From positions 57,369,924 through 57,433,923 of the forward strand of contig NC_068570.1 of assembly GCF_025698545.1 (NCBI RefSeq): 64,000 bases of DNA, written 5' to 3'. This document shows positions 12,141-23,693 of this stretch, in pieces. The DNA comes from Gossypium raimondii (Eukaryota; Streptophyta; Magnoliopsida; Malvales; Malvaceae). Within the stretch, counting starts at the first letter, position 1; every line of letters starts with the position of its first letter. The translations under genes and the position numbers were made by a program. Under the pieces are notes generated by a model. The model ran no database searches and was not told where the DNA came from. It was given only the letters and a program-made list of their open reading frames with translations.

Positions 12141-12680
12141 CGTTGAAGATCTGCCAACAGTCCTTGTTTGTTATTATTATATTGTATTCAGTTAGTTTTA
12201 TTTTGTTTAATAGGGATTGTGATAGATCTTCAGTATGTTATAGCAAGTCTTGGAAACTCTATATAATTGATAGGATTATATAGGTTTATGTGTTGATTAC
12301 TGAGAGCACAAAATTTGTTCAAGTGAGAAATATTATTTGTGTGAGTGCATTTGATTATAAAACCTTTGTGTTGTGGTTTTACAAACTAAGTTCACATAGG
12401 TGAATTTAATGGTGAAAGTACTAGTCTTCAAAGGTGCAAAAGTGAAGAAATTGTCAATGGGGTGTGATAAAGTTAATGTTTACTTGTTGTAAGTGTTTGA
12501 AGATAAGTAGTATATTTCTCACTGAGTTAGGCTTCATAAACGTAGGGAAACCGAACTCCGTAAACAGTATTTGTACACATATTTTTGTTATGTGTTTTGC
12601 AATGATTGGAGAAGTGCCAACTTCCCCCAGTCATTTCTTTCTTCCAGCACTTGTTATTTAGCAATTGTTTCAGGTCAACA
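12141..12680 (+). repeat. possible decayed solo LTR
   Basis: A TATA-like stretch (ctatataattg), a polyadenylation-like region and inverted ends resembling CGTTGA...GTCAACA suggest a copia-type LTR. I see no target duplication, primer-binding site or internal domain, so this is a weak call. Short open frames within it (near 12464-12819) are not gene-like. Confidence 0.3.
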
Positions 12681-14751
12681 ATATTTAAGCTTTATATTTT
12701 CACCCGAGGGGGGGAGTGGAGCATTAGTGGTTAAAATGTTTCATCGTTGGAAGGTATTTTTGCTCAATTTTGATATCCTCCTCCTCCTTTTCTCTTCCTC
12801 CTCCTTATTTATTTTGTAAACAAGGGCCGATTATGTCCAAACTTTTACATTTTTTAATATAATTTTATTTAAAAATGAAATTATTTTAATTTAATATAAC
12901 TAATAATTTAATTATATAATAAACAAAATTACAATATGATTATTAATATCATCAACTAAAAGCAATGATCACAAAAATACAAAACACAAAATATTATTTT
13001 CTAATAAAAGAATTATTCAAGTTTTATTAATTCATAATTTAAAATAAAGAAATTCTATAAGGTCCTTAAGGCTGCTTTTCCTTTTTCACTTAAATACATC
13101 TCATTGCTATTATTAATATTAAATCCAAACACATATCATATTATCGATTTTAATCTTACCATTACAATATTCAGTCTCATTATTATAATTAATCTCTTTA
13201 ACACTGTTTTTTTTCACCAAAATTAATCGCATAGATAATCTAAAGGAAAAATCTAAAATTATAAACGAACTTTGATTCAATGTGCAATACCATACACGGA
13301 TTTTGATTTTTACAATTGTATACATAAAATTTTAATTTTGATTTAATTTTCACGTGTCACAAAACCAGATTTATGTGACACTATTTTCATTAAATTGTGT
13401 AAAATTACTAGTGTGGCATTTTATTAAACTAAAGAAATGAATATATAAAAATATTTACAAAAATAAAAAACACACATTTTTTTATCATTGTAGTAGTGTG
13501 GAAATAATTTTAATTATTTCAAATAAAAGCATATTTTAAATTTATTCTTTTGTGTTTTAGTTAAATAAATATCATGTAAGCTATTTACACATGACTTAAT
13601 GAAACAGTCACATGGATAACAATATTACATGTATGTGAAAATTAAATTAAAATTAGAGTTTCGTGTATATATTTATACAAAATCAAAGTTTATGTATGAC
13701 ATTTACATATGAGATCAAAGTTGATATATAATTTTGAAATAGTCAAATCTTTTTTAATGGAAATGTTGACTAAAGCATTAAATTTTTAACGTTGTTGGTA
13801 TGGCAACTTGCATGGCAAGTGTACATGTACTTCATGCTAAAAAATTTCGTTATATATGCCATATTAACAAATAATTTAAAAATTATAAAATATTCAAAAA
13901 TTTAAAAAAAGTTCAAAATTCAAAAAAATATAAATAGTTCATAAAAATTCAAAAAAACAGCATGGAATATACGCAGATTGCCATGCATGCTACCATAATT
14001 AAAAGTTTAACGTTTTAGACTTTTAGTCACTATTTCCATTATTAGTATTCATTTACAAGTCTTCCATTTTTTTTGTTTAATTTAATGATGATATGTCATG
14101 TTATTATTCATTGATAGAGCATGAGACTTATGCTCTGAAGGTGCATCAAATATTATTTCAAAAAAGAATAAGGATCAAATTGACAGAAAAAACATTAAGA
14201 GTTATATTCCTTATTACATATTCTGAGATTTATCCCTTGTTGAGTGTTTCTGTATATCATTTAGATGGGTGGAGCTGTGTATTTATATGATATGGTTATT
14301 ATTTATAGATGTGATATCGTAGGTAGGTTCCATGCATGTCGACGCGTACTTTACTCTAGGTCTAATATGTGTTTATACGATGTGGGTTTGTCTATGGTAT
14401 GGTGTGCGAACCCCACATCGTGCAACCTCATAGAAGGGTGTGAGTGTCTTACACATGAACTCGTAATATTATGCAAGCTTGAAGTGCGAACCGTGTAGAA
14501 TCCAACCCGAATCCAATTAGATTATGGATAGATAAAAGTGAGTATCATATCATCCCTTAATCTAAATAAGTAATTGTATTTGTTTCTCTACCATTAAGCA
14601 TCAAATAAATTGGGTTACACGCATTAATTATCCCCAAAGTATACGCATTAAACTTGATAAGACATGCACTCTACCCCTTACTTTTTTTCTTTGTTTTTCA
14701 AGATTCCTTAGCTGGCTTTAAGGAAAGATTTAATATTCTTATAACTTATTT

Positions 14752-15017
14752 GGGTAAATTACACTGGCAATTACCCAATTATGATTTTTTTCTTTGGTCA
14801 TCTAACTATAAAAAGTTACAAAAATGATTACTTAATTATTCAATTTTGTCTATTTTGGTCACCTATTTGTCTTGGATTATTTAGTGTTTTCATTTTTACA
14901 TTAGCCAATTGGTGACTAAAAAGGACAAAGTTAAATAGTGTGACCATTTTATAACTTTTTATAATTATATGACCAAAGAAAAAATCATAATTAGGTGACC
15001 TCTACCGTAATTTACCC
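14752..15017. mobile_element. foldback MITE, GGGTAAATTAC family
   Basis: The left arm GGGTAAATTACACTGGCAAT and the complement of the right arm, GGGTAAATTACGGTAGAGGT, continue as an inverted repeat through 'attatgattttttctttggtca'-like sequence. The flanks match weakly as a 9-bp duplication. It belongs with 9657-10105 and the outer element at 16249-17058. Confidence 0.7.
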
Positions 15018-15237
15018 ATTTTTTTTCAATTCCTTTCGTTCGTACAAAAATTCACGTTTTCTTCGATATTCACGTCACGAGATAAAAAAAAAAAGTCTTC
15101 AAATCATAAGAGTCTACTTGCACTACACGTTATGCACGTTGGCAATTAGCATGCAATGATAATAATAGAGTTTACGTCACCAACTAAAAGGTCAAAATTT
15201 TCCATCAGTCCCTGTGTTTTCGTTGAAATTTGAGATT

Positions 15238-15545
15238 GGTTAAAATATGCCCATAAGTCCTTGTACTATTAATAAATTTAGAATTTAATTCCTATACTTT
15301 TATTTCCATGAAGTTAGTCCATGTAAATTTCAAATTTTGAAATTAAAAAAAAACTCACTTGGCAGCCATTTAACTAAAAAATAGCGTTGTAATGAACCTA
15401 AATTTAATAAAATAATTTTAACAAAGTATTAATAGTTTGACGTGAATTTTGAAATTTGAAAAGTAAAGGGACTAAATTCCTCAAAATAAAAGTATAAGGA
15501 TTAAATTTTAAATTTAAGAAGAGTGACTTATGGCACATTTTAACC
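15238..15545. mobile_element. foldback MITE with 8-bp flanking repeat
   Basis: The ends are GGTTAAAATATGCCCATAAG at the left and, complemented, GGTTAAAATGTGCCATAAG at the right. TTGAGATT occurs directly on both sides. The arms carry 'taatccttatacttttattt'-type sequence in inverted orientation. Non-coding. Confidence 0.7.
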
Positions 15546-15865
15546 TTGAGATTTAAACTCTATAATGTTAAAAAAATAAATCCATTTACTTTTTTCGATT
15601 TAAAATTTGTAGTTCAAAATTTACTTATTAAGTTCATAATGATTTACTTCTGAAATTAATATAATTACATGATGACAAATTTTGATAGAAAATAATAACA
15701 ATGTCAATATTTGCACTGAGATTCTTAAATCGAAAAAGAAGAGAATTTCATTTTTAGCCGATGAAATCTTGACTTAATAGCAAATGGCTTTTTTTTTTGT
15801 CCATTACTTAATAGCAAAGTTTGAATGTTAAAGAGATTTGGCACCCTAATCCTAATATAGTCAAC

Positions 15866-15975
15866 AAGTCATTGGTGTAGTGGCAAACTAATTTACTTTA
15901 GTTCTTCTTGATATCAAATCTCGAGTTCAAACCTGTCAACCCTTTCTCCCTTATTCCTTTAATAAAAGAAAAGTC
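15866..15975 (+). repeat. tRNA-derived SINE-like element
   Basis: 'tcattggtgtagtggcaaac' fits a pol III A box and 'tctcgagttcaaacctgtc' fits a B box about 45 bases later. A pyrimidine-rich tail 'ccctttctcccttattcc' follows. It is related in plan, but not clearly in sequence, to the elements at 474 and 11315. Confidence 0.45.
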
Positions 15976-16248
15976 GCACTATGTATGGGGCTAGCTTAGA
16001 TTTATTCTAATTTAAGTATGGATATATTCGAGTTATTAGTCCGATTATGCATTGTAATATTGATTCTAGTAGTAATTATTCAAATGTATCAATTATAATA
16101 ATAATTGTGATTGTACTATAACTCTTAAAAATATAAGGATTGATTGTGTATTTTACCAAATTAAAATTCTTAATTTATTAACTTCAAGAAAAGAATCTTA
16201 ATTTATTGTAAGAAGAAACTCAAATTAAATTAATTGCAAAATTTTTAA

Positions 16249-17058
16249 GAGTATACTGCTTCAATTATGGATTTTTTGTCACCCCACTATGAAAAATTAT
16301 AAAATGATCACTCAATTATTTAATTTTATCTTTTGGGTCACTCAACTATCATAGATTTTTGAGTGTTTCCATTTTACGATGACTAAAAAGATAAAATTGA
16401 ATAGTTGCGTGACCAAAAAGAAATTTACTAATAATTGAGTAGGGTAAGCAAAATCGATTCAATTTGAAAAACTTGATAAAAATTTTAAATTTTGAATTAA
16501 ATAGTTCAAGTAATTTGAGTTAATCAAGTTATTTAGGTTAACTCGAATAAAAATTATGTTTTTCGGTTTAACTCAAATACAAATTACACAATTGAGTTAT
16601 CCGAAAATCTAAATAAGAAAAGACAAAACTATGTCATTTTGATAAATGTTTACCTTTTCTAAAGTTGAAAGTCAAAACCATTAAGTTAAAAGGTAAAATT
16701 ACATCGTTTTGCTAAATGTTTACTCATTAAAAAATATTATATTGTTTATGCTGTTAAATAATCTTATGCTTTGTCTATTAGTTAAATAATCAGTTCATGT
16801 ACACGCAACATTGAGTATAAATAATAGGATTCGTTAACTCGACTTAACTTAACTCGAAATTTTTTTACTTGATTCGATTCGAAAAAAATTCAAATTGAGT
16901 TCAGTTGCTAAAATTAAATTCGTCAACTCGACTAACTCGAAATTTTTTGACTCGACTCGATCGAATACTCATCCCTATAGTTGAGTAACCATTTTGTAAC
17001 TTTTCATAATTACGTGAAAAAAAAACCATAATTGAGTGACTTCCACGGTAGTGTACCC
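16249..17058. mobile_element. foldback MITE interrupted by a hAT MITE (outer element)
   Basis: The left part (about 16249-16439) contains 'caattatggattttttgtca' and 'atcactcaattatttaatttt'. The right part (16978-17058) contains the inverse, 'aaaccataattgagtgact', and ends 'gtagtgtaccca'. Removing 16440-16977 and one target copy restores a foldback element like 14752-15017. The left terminal bases are eroded, so the exact start is approximate. Confidence 0.6.
16440..16977. mobile_element. hAT-type MITE nested inside the foldback element
   Basis: It starts TAGGGTAAGCAAAATCGATT and ends with a segment whose complement is TAGGGATGAGTATTCGATCG. The flanking octamers TAATTGAG and TAGTTGAG match at 7 of 8 positions. 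The interior has repeated 'aactcgaaattttttgactcg' motifs. No transposase frame. Confidence 0.75.
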
Positions 17059-17351
17059 AAGTTTTAATGAACACCGATTAAGGCTTTAACTTTGTTGTGG
17101 TAATAATTAGATAAACGTAGATTCAAGCATAACCTTGTACTGCGAGCATTTAGGATTAGGATAATTCCCAATAAATGAATTTGAATAGTAGGGTACAAAT
17201 GTAATTTACAGTATCTTTTTTAATTTCAATTTTCTCTTATACGTTTCAAGTTTCTATTGCCTCCCACTACCAGTTAATGTCTTTCGATTTCTCTTTTGTT
17301 TAATTTCCACGAGGGAGACGAGCGTTTCAACTCACAAGTTCTAACGGTTTC

Positions 17352-17370
17352 ATATATATATATATATATA
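17352..17370. repeat. (TA)n microsatellite in the probable 5' leader of CIPK1
   Basis: About nine TA units lie 50-70 bases before the start codon. It may also contribute to the promoter if transcription starts downstream of it. Confidence 0.8.
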
Positions 17371-17422
17371 GATGTAGATGTTCGTACATTCTTATTCAAT
17401 GGCGTGATTGAGATAGGAACCA

Positions 17423-20400
17423 ATGAGCAGTACAAGAAGAACCGAAGAGGTGGTGGAGAAGAAGAAGAAGAACAACAACAATGAAAGGATTCTCCGATTG
17501 GGGAATTACGAGTTAGGGAGAACTCTCGGCGAAGGAAACTTCGCCAAAGTTAAATTAGCTAAGCATCTCCACTCATCTCTTCCTTTTGCTGTTAAGATCC
17601 TCGACAAGTCCAATCTCATTCAACTCAAAATCGCCGATCAGGTCTCTTTTATTTTCCTCTAATTTCATTTCAGATTTTCAATCTATGTTTGTATGTGATC
17701 TCTTGTTCAATGCGGTTTTAAATTGCAAATCCTTAACGTATCGTGTTTGCAGATAAAGAGAGAAATCTCCACTTTGAAGCTGCTTAAACATCCTAACGTC
17801 GTTCGTTTACATGAGGTATTATCGTTAATTCGTTATTCTGCTTTTTTTTTTCCCTTTAATCGAAACCTTGAATATTGATGCTCTAATCATCTGATTGATC
17901 ATGATAATGAGAAAAAAAAGGTTTAAAGTTGAATGATTATTTGTCTTTGCTTTTTGGAGAGTAAATTTTTTATCAAGTTTAGTATATAATTTGTTTAAGA
18001 TTAAAGGAAATTCATATGATGTTGATCACACCAGTCGTCACCTCTCATCACTACTAAGATTTTTTTTCCTTTTTTATATTATTATATATGTGTAGATATG
18101 TGGTATTATTAATTTATTATGCTTCTGAGAGTGAAGTCGATGTCAAAGGGGAATGGAACCATAAATGTTGTTTGGTGTTATTAATTAATATGGAATGTGG
18201 AAGAGAGGGAGAGAAACGCGACCGCGAGTGATCACATATAATATCGTGACTAATCAAATGGGGGCCATTTCTGGCTAATATTGGCCTGGTCCTACTCTTG
18301 ACTTTGTGCTTTGTGCTCCATGGCCACTGGTATTGAATCCCACATTGCCATGATTAGATTTCACATGATATAGGAAGCCAAAATTGAGTGTTAGATATTT
18401 TTCTCTGCGAAAAATTTTGAAAACAAAGAAGGAAATCAGAGAGAGAGATGAGATTGCATTGTATAAGTATATGCAAAAGGATCCAATGCGTAGCTATGTA
18501 GTTCAAATTGATGCTTCATGCTAATTCTACTTGAGTTGAGTTGTATCTACTAACAACGAAGACAAACTAGTTACATTTATTAAAGGTTAAGTTCTGCTAT
18601 TGGTCCATATACTTTGTGAAAGTTGTACATTTGTTTCTATACTTTAATTTGACGAAATTTAGATTCTATATTTTTCGAATTGGTTAATTTTAATACCTTT
18701 ATTTTTGAATTTTAAAATTTTAGTCATGAACCAAATAATAACAATTAAATCTATATGATTAAATTCAATTACTAGTATTGTACTATGAGTACAATTATAG
18801 GTTTAATCCATATTCTTCAATTGGATTATTCTTAGTCTTTATATTTATCAAAATTTGAAATTTCAATCTTGACACGAAAGATAACCATTACTCCATTAAC
18901 TGAATTTTTAGTGAGTAATATGTGAAAATTACAAGCTCACATGATATTACACATTTGAGAAATAACATATCTTAACTGAATGAATTTAATAGTTATCGTT
19001 TGGTAAGAACTGAAATTTCAAAATTTGAAAAGTATAGGGACTAAAAATGATCAAATTAAAATATAGAGATTAAATCCATAACTTTCACAAAGTACAGGGG
19101 CTAATAGCAGAATTTAACTTTTATTAAATCTTCATCAAACTCCCAAATGCACCCAAGCCAGCTTTTTGGGTTCAACTTCTGTGTTAATTCATTACTGTCC
19201 TCTTTACTCATATAGGAAATGAGACTTGAGATTAGCAAAGTAATGATAATGCAAGTATGTAGAAGCTGTAAATGTGTGTGCTTGCTCATCTCTATAGCTA
19301 AGTCGAATTTTTCTCATGACTCTAGCGATGCCTTTGCTTATAATAAACATATATGCAGGTCTTGGCAAGCAAAACCAAAATTTACATGGTCCTAGAATAT
19401 GCAACTGGAGGGGAACTGTTTGACAAAATTGTAAGAGAATTTGATTTTCTGGGGTTCCTTTTGCAATAAATATTAAATTAGTTACATTACTTGGCTGCTT
19501 CTGTATCACAGGCTTCCAATGGGAAGCTTTCTGAAGCTGAAGGAAGGAAGTTCTTCCAGCAGTTAATTGATGGTGTTGGTTATTGTCATGACAAAGGTGT
19601 TTTCCACAGGGATCTCAAGGTCATTTCATGTCCTTTAAATATATTTTTGGAAAAATTACTTTTGGAGGTCCTTATATTAAGAGTCGAATTGCATTTTACC
19701 CATCTATTAAAAAAATAAGTAAATTAGTTCATGTACATTAAACTAAAGAGCAAAATAATTTTTTATGTTAAATATTTCATCTATTTGTACTGTTAAAAAC
19801 TGATGCGATTGACAGAATAATTAAATAGTGACACATAGTATGCTACGTGTACCTCATACTAACGTACATGATCCAGTTTTTAACAATAAAAATAGATAGA
19901 AATTTTTGACAGAATGACCAGTTTGCTCTTTAATCCAATGTACAATAATTGATTTGCCCATTTTTTGAATAGATGAAACAAAATACAATTTAACAACTAA
20001 TACAAGAGCCTCTATAATATTTTTACCTCTATTTTTTATATGTCATACCAATTTTTCTTCTTTTCTCTTGTTTTCTTATAGTTAATCTGCTAAAATCTAT
20101 TGTTCCTATATTTCAGCTCGAAAATGTTCTTATTGATGCAAAAGGGAACATAAAGATATCTGATTTTGGCCTCAGTGCATTGCCTCAACATATTGGGGTA
20201 AAATAAAATGCGCTTCTAGACAAGAAATTCATGAAAAAACTGGATTTGCTTCTAATTTTAAGTTCAATTTGTAATATCAGGAGGATGGCTTATTGCATAC
20301 AACATGTGGAAGTCCTAACTATGTTGCACCAGAGGTTCTTGCTAATAGAGGGTATAATGGTGCCACCTCAGACATATGGTCATGTGGCGTCATCTTATAT

Positions 20401-23329
20401 GTAATTCTCACTGGATACCTCCCTTTTGATGATCGGAATCTTGCAGTTCTCTATCAGAAGGTATTCGAGGTCTACATACATTTTTAATGATTTTGTTATG
20501 ATCGCTTCTAGAGGTGCTCATGGGTCGGGCCGGGTTCGGGTTAGGCCCAAAAAAATTTTGGCCTGCATCCTAGGCCCGGGCCCGGCTCAGCCCAAAATAT
20601 GGGCCTGAAATTTTGTCCAGGCCCGGCCCGGGAAAAATCCTCGGCCCGGCCCTTTTTTTAATAAACACCAAAATTTTATTTTAAAAATAAAAAATAAAAA
20701 AATTTATTTTAAAAATAAAAAATAAAAAATATATATTTATTATATTCGGGCCGGGCCAGGCCGAGCCCGGGCAAAAAAAATAGTGCCCGAGGCCTGGCCC
20801 ATTTTCTAAACAGACCTTGTTTTTTTGCCCAAACCTATATTTCGGGCCTATATTTTTACCCGAATCCTCCCATATTTCAGGCGGACCGTCGTGCAGGCCC
20901 GCCCGGCCCATAAGCACCTCTAATCGCTTCTAGTCATATTGTATTTTGTCATTTTTATTTAAAAATGAATAAAAGTAAACTTGTCTTTTATAGGTAAAAG
21001 TATCATAGAGGCCAATGTACTAGGAATCAAATTACATTTTGCTCTCTCCACTAAAAATTAGTCTCTGCAAGTTAGATAAAAAATAAATTGATCCTTTCTG
21101 ATAAAAATTTTATCCATTTGTACCGTTAAAAATTAACTTGGCAAGTAGAATAACTAGAAAGTGACATGTGGCATGCCAAGTGTACCTCATGCTGACATAC
21201 TGAGACCAAATTTTAATAGTGAAAATTGATGAAATTTTTAACAAAATGATCAATTTGCTCTTTAATATAACATATATGAACTAATTTGCCTATGTTTTGA
21301 GTAGAAAGGAAAAAATGCAAATTGACTCCTAGTACAAGGGCTTACATTGTATTTTTTCATCCTTTTTGTTAAAATTCCGTCCATTTTCATTGTAAAAAAC
21401 TAGCGTGATTGACAAAATAATTAGAAAGTTACACCTGACGTGTCACATGTACCTCATTCTAATATACAATGACCGATTTTTAACAGAATGACCAATTTAC
21501 TATTTGATTTAATGTGTAGGGACTAATTTACCCACTTTCTTAATATAATGACAAAACGCAATCTAACTCTTTTACCATTTTGTTCTTATCAACCCCAATG
21601 TCTAATTCACTAGTGAAATTGACAGATTTTCAAAGGGGATACTCGGATTCCTAAATGGTTATCATCCGGTGCTCGGAACATGATAAAAAGGATTCTTGAT
21701 CCGAACCCTAATACCAGGATAACAATGGCAGGTATAAAAAATGATGAATGGTTCAAACAAGATTATAGTCCAGCAGTACCTGATGATGAAGAAGAAGATA
21801 CATACTTTGATGATGAAGCTTTCTCAATGTCTGAAATGGTGAGAACTTCCCAAAAATTGTCTTTTAACAAGTCCTCCACTTGCAAGCTATTTAACATAAA
21901 CTAATAGAGCCGTTATTTTGATGAAGGCATATGATGGAAATAAGAGCCCTGAATCACCCACTCTCATTAATGCTTTTCAGTTGATAGGAATGTCATCCTA
22001 CTTAGACCTTTCTGGTTTCTTTGAAAAGGAGGTAACTAGTTTAAATTTTATGCAGTTTGGTCACTATTTTATCACTCCAATTTACAATTTTTTTTTTCTA
22101 TCTACAGGATGTCTCTGAAAGGAAGATCAGATTTACATCCAATCATTCAGCTAAAGATTTGGTTGCAAGAATTCAAGATATTGCGACAGAAATGGGATTT
22201 CGAGTCCAAATGAAAAACAGACGGGTTAGTTAGTGGTAAAAGTATTGTAGAGTCCTTTTTATTAAGAGTTTAATTGCATTTTGTCTCTGTTGCTCAAAAA
22301 ATTGACAAATTAGTCATTATATCTTAGATCAAAGAACAAACATGTCATTTTGTTAAAAATTTTATCTATTTCTACTATTAAAAACCGATCATTTTACATT
22401 AGGAGGAGGTACATGTGGCATTACACGTGTAAATATTTGATTATTATGTCAGCCATGCTATTTTTTTAACCGTAAAAATAGATGAATTTTTTTAACAAAA
22501 ATGATCAAATTATTCTTTGATCTAATGTAAATGGATTAATTTGTCTATTTTTTTTGGTAAATAGAGTACAATGCAATCTAACTCTTAGTAAGAGAATTTT
22601 CATGATACTTTTACCGTTAATTAGTATATTGTGGTGTCTTCCTTTGGGGTATGTCTCATCATAAGAATGTCTACCATATAATAGTCCTAAACTTTGTATT
22701 CCTTCTTTGTTTTAGTTGAAAGCAACACGAGAACACCGAGGCCAGAAATGTGTTGGCAGTCTTTCAATTGCAGCTGAGGTAAAATTTCACTCCTATAAAT
22801 TTACCATTTATGAGGTCCATGCCATTTGCTTACCTCTAATCGAACATCTTTGCATATTTTTTTTTTACTGTCAGGTGATTGAGATAAGTCCATCATTGTA
22901 TGTGGTTGAATTAAGAAAATCATACGGTGATTCTACTGTTTATAGACAGGTGAATTATTTCTTTCCCCTTTTTCCTTTCACGTTGTTTTCGAAATTAGAC
23001 AAGACGGTTGGTCGGATTACAAATAGGTTGAAATATTGATGTAAAATTAGAGATTGAATTAGTTAACCCGTTAATTAGTACAAATTCGTTAGAATGATTG
23101 AATCGAATTAAAAATTTAATTAAACTATTTTTTTTCTATTTTTAAAATTTTTAATAATTATTTAATTAATCCCTACAAACCATTCCAACTTATGACCAAT
23201 TCTACTATTTGTTATTCTCAATTCTAATTGAAATGATTATATATATACTTGCAGTTATGTACAAAGCTGTCAAAAGACTTGGGTGTCCCTATGGGTCAAG
23301 GCCAAGGGCTGATCTCCATAGAAGCTTGA
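17423..23329 (+). CDS. CIPK1: CBL-interacting protein kinase, CIPK1 type
   Basis: Twelve coding exons: 17423-17641, 17753-17815, 19359-19430, 19512-19619, 20117-20197, 20281-20460, 21626-21838, 21927-22031, 22108-22224, 22716-22778, 22875-22949 and 23255-23329, giving 456 aa. All introns are phase 0 GT-AG. CIPKs are Ser/Thr kinases activated by Ca2+-loaded CBL proteins; they control ion transport and stress signalling. Visible features: GEGNFAKV glycine loop (36-43), catalytic Lys58, Glu77 in helix C, HRDLK with Asp152, DFG at 170-172, activation loop [15 protein letters not shown] motif [10 protein letters not shown] from Asn327 for CBL binding, and the PP2C-binding segment from Arg352 ([14 protein letters not shown]). 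LENVL and [20 protein letters not shown] match Arabidopsis CIPK1 (444 aa) better than other CIPKs; CIPK17 is the closest alternative. The N-terminal Lys/Asn run (13-20) is low complexity. The introns are loaded with MITEs. Confidence 0.93.
18585..19119. mobile_element. Mutator-like MITE in CIPK1 intron 2
   Basis: The left end GGTTAAGTTCTGCTATTGG and the complement of the right end, AGTTAAATTCTGCTATTAG, continue through 'tactttgtgaaagtt' in inverted orientation. The exact 9-bp repeat TTTATTAAA lies at 18576-18584 and 19120-19128. It accounts for about a third of the 1.5-kb intron. Confidence 0.85.
19649..20027. mobile_element. MITE family A (GGTAAAAGTAT) copy in CIPK1 intron 4
   Basis: The left end is GGAAAAATTACTTTTGGAGG and the complement of the right end is GGTAAAAATATTATAGAGGC. 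The flanking nonamers TATATTTTT and TCTATTTTT match at 8 of 9 positions. The interior shares 'ttcatctatttgtactgtta' and 'gctctttaatccaatgta' with the copies at 20993, 22235 and 40560. Confidence 0.75.
20509..20922. mobile_element. GC-rich hAT MITE in CIPK1 intron 6, perfect 8-bp TSD
   Basis: The termini are TAGAGGTGCTCATGGGTC and, complemented, TAGAGGTGCTTATGGGCC. The exact octamer ATCGCTTC occurs at 20501-20508 and 20923-20930. The arms are runs of 'gggccgggttcgggttaggc' type and stand out sharply from the AT-rich intron. The perfect duplication suggests a fairly recent insertion. Confidence 0.88.
20993..21362. mobile_element. MITE family A copy in CIPK1 intron 6
   Basis: The left end is GGTAAAAGTATCATAGAGGC. 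The right end is decayed but keeps 'cctagtacaagggctta'. The interior has 'gtgacatgtggcatgccaag' and 'gtgtacctcatgctgacata', themes shared by all copies. A second, left-truncated copy follows immediately at about 21376-21590. Confidence 0.7.
21376..21590. mobile_element. truncated MITE family A copy in CIPK1 intron 6
   Basis: It repeats 'tccattttcattgtaaaaaa', 'gtgtcacatgtacctcattc' and 'gtagggactaatttacccac' of the family but lacks the left terminus. It ends just before the exon 7 acceptor, so it may contribute to the polypyrimidine tract and branch region of that splice site. Confidence 0.6.
22235..22615. mobile_element. MITE family A copy in CIPK1 intron 9
   Basis: This is the best-preserved termini pair of the family: GGTAAAAGTATTGTAGAGTC and, complemented, GGTAAAAGTATCATGAAAAT. 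The flanks GTTAGTTAG and GTTAATTAG match at 8 of 9 positions (one base before the element is unassigned). Its left end lies only 10 bases after the exon 9 donor. Confidence 0.8.
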
Positions 23330-23409
23330 TGGACTGATTGTTGGTTTGTGACTTGGTTGACTCAAGCAACATAAAAAGGTTCCAGTATAGGTTTAAATTG
23401 TAAATTAAT

Positions 23410-23693
23410 GGTTAAACTATGATTTCGGTCCCTCTATTATGCTCGACTATGAGATTTAGTTCATGTGCTTTAAACTAGTATAAACTAGTCTCTTTATTTA
23501 TCTCTATAATGTCATTAGTTAATCTCAATAATCAACATTGTTAATTATTCCGGTTAAAACATGACCGAAATAGTTAATGATTTGAACTAACTAACGGCAT
23601 TAAAAAATTGAGGATCAAATTATAACAAATCAAAATACAGGAGCTAAATTTTGAATTTAAGCATAGTAATGTGACCAACTCTATAATTTAACC
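23410..23693. mobile_element. foldback MITE downstream of CIPK1
   Basis: The ends are GGTTAAACTATGATTTCGGT and, complemented, GGTTAAATTATAGAGTTGGT. TAAATTA flanks both sides as part of a 9-bp repeat matching at 7 of 9 positions. It starts about 80 bases after the stop codon, so it may lie in the transcript's 3' UTR. Confidence 0.65.

Larger units (their letters stand above)
6067..17422. other. intergenic repeat-rich region between TGD4 and CIPK1
   Basis: About 11.4 kb with no gene I can support. The clear elements are listed separately: palindromic 7690-7935, hAT MITE 8262-8721, (TAA)n 8849-8898, minisatellite 9160-9390, foldback 9657-10105, hAT MITE 10515-10990, SINE-like 11315-11425, hAT MITE 11499-11731, possible LTR 12141-12680, foldbacks 14752-15017 and 15238-15545, SINE-like 15866-15975, and a nested pair at 16249-17058. 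Stretches 6300-7680, 12840-14250 and 14500-14750 hold only AT-rich, low-complexity sequence. 14260-14500 is less AT-rich and looks like degenerate former coding or LTR sequence, but I recognise nothing in it. Short open frames here are chance frames with no domain. Confidence 0.65.

Noticed and set aside
14265..14498. 77-codon frame in a less AT-rich patch
   Set aside because: No motif, no splice-linked partner and no homologue recognised; treated as degenerate intergenic sequence.
19204..19509. Minus-strand 101-codon frame over CIPK1 exon 3
   Set aside because: It is the antisense shadow of a real exon plus intron, with no domain of its own.
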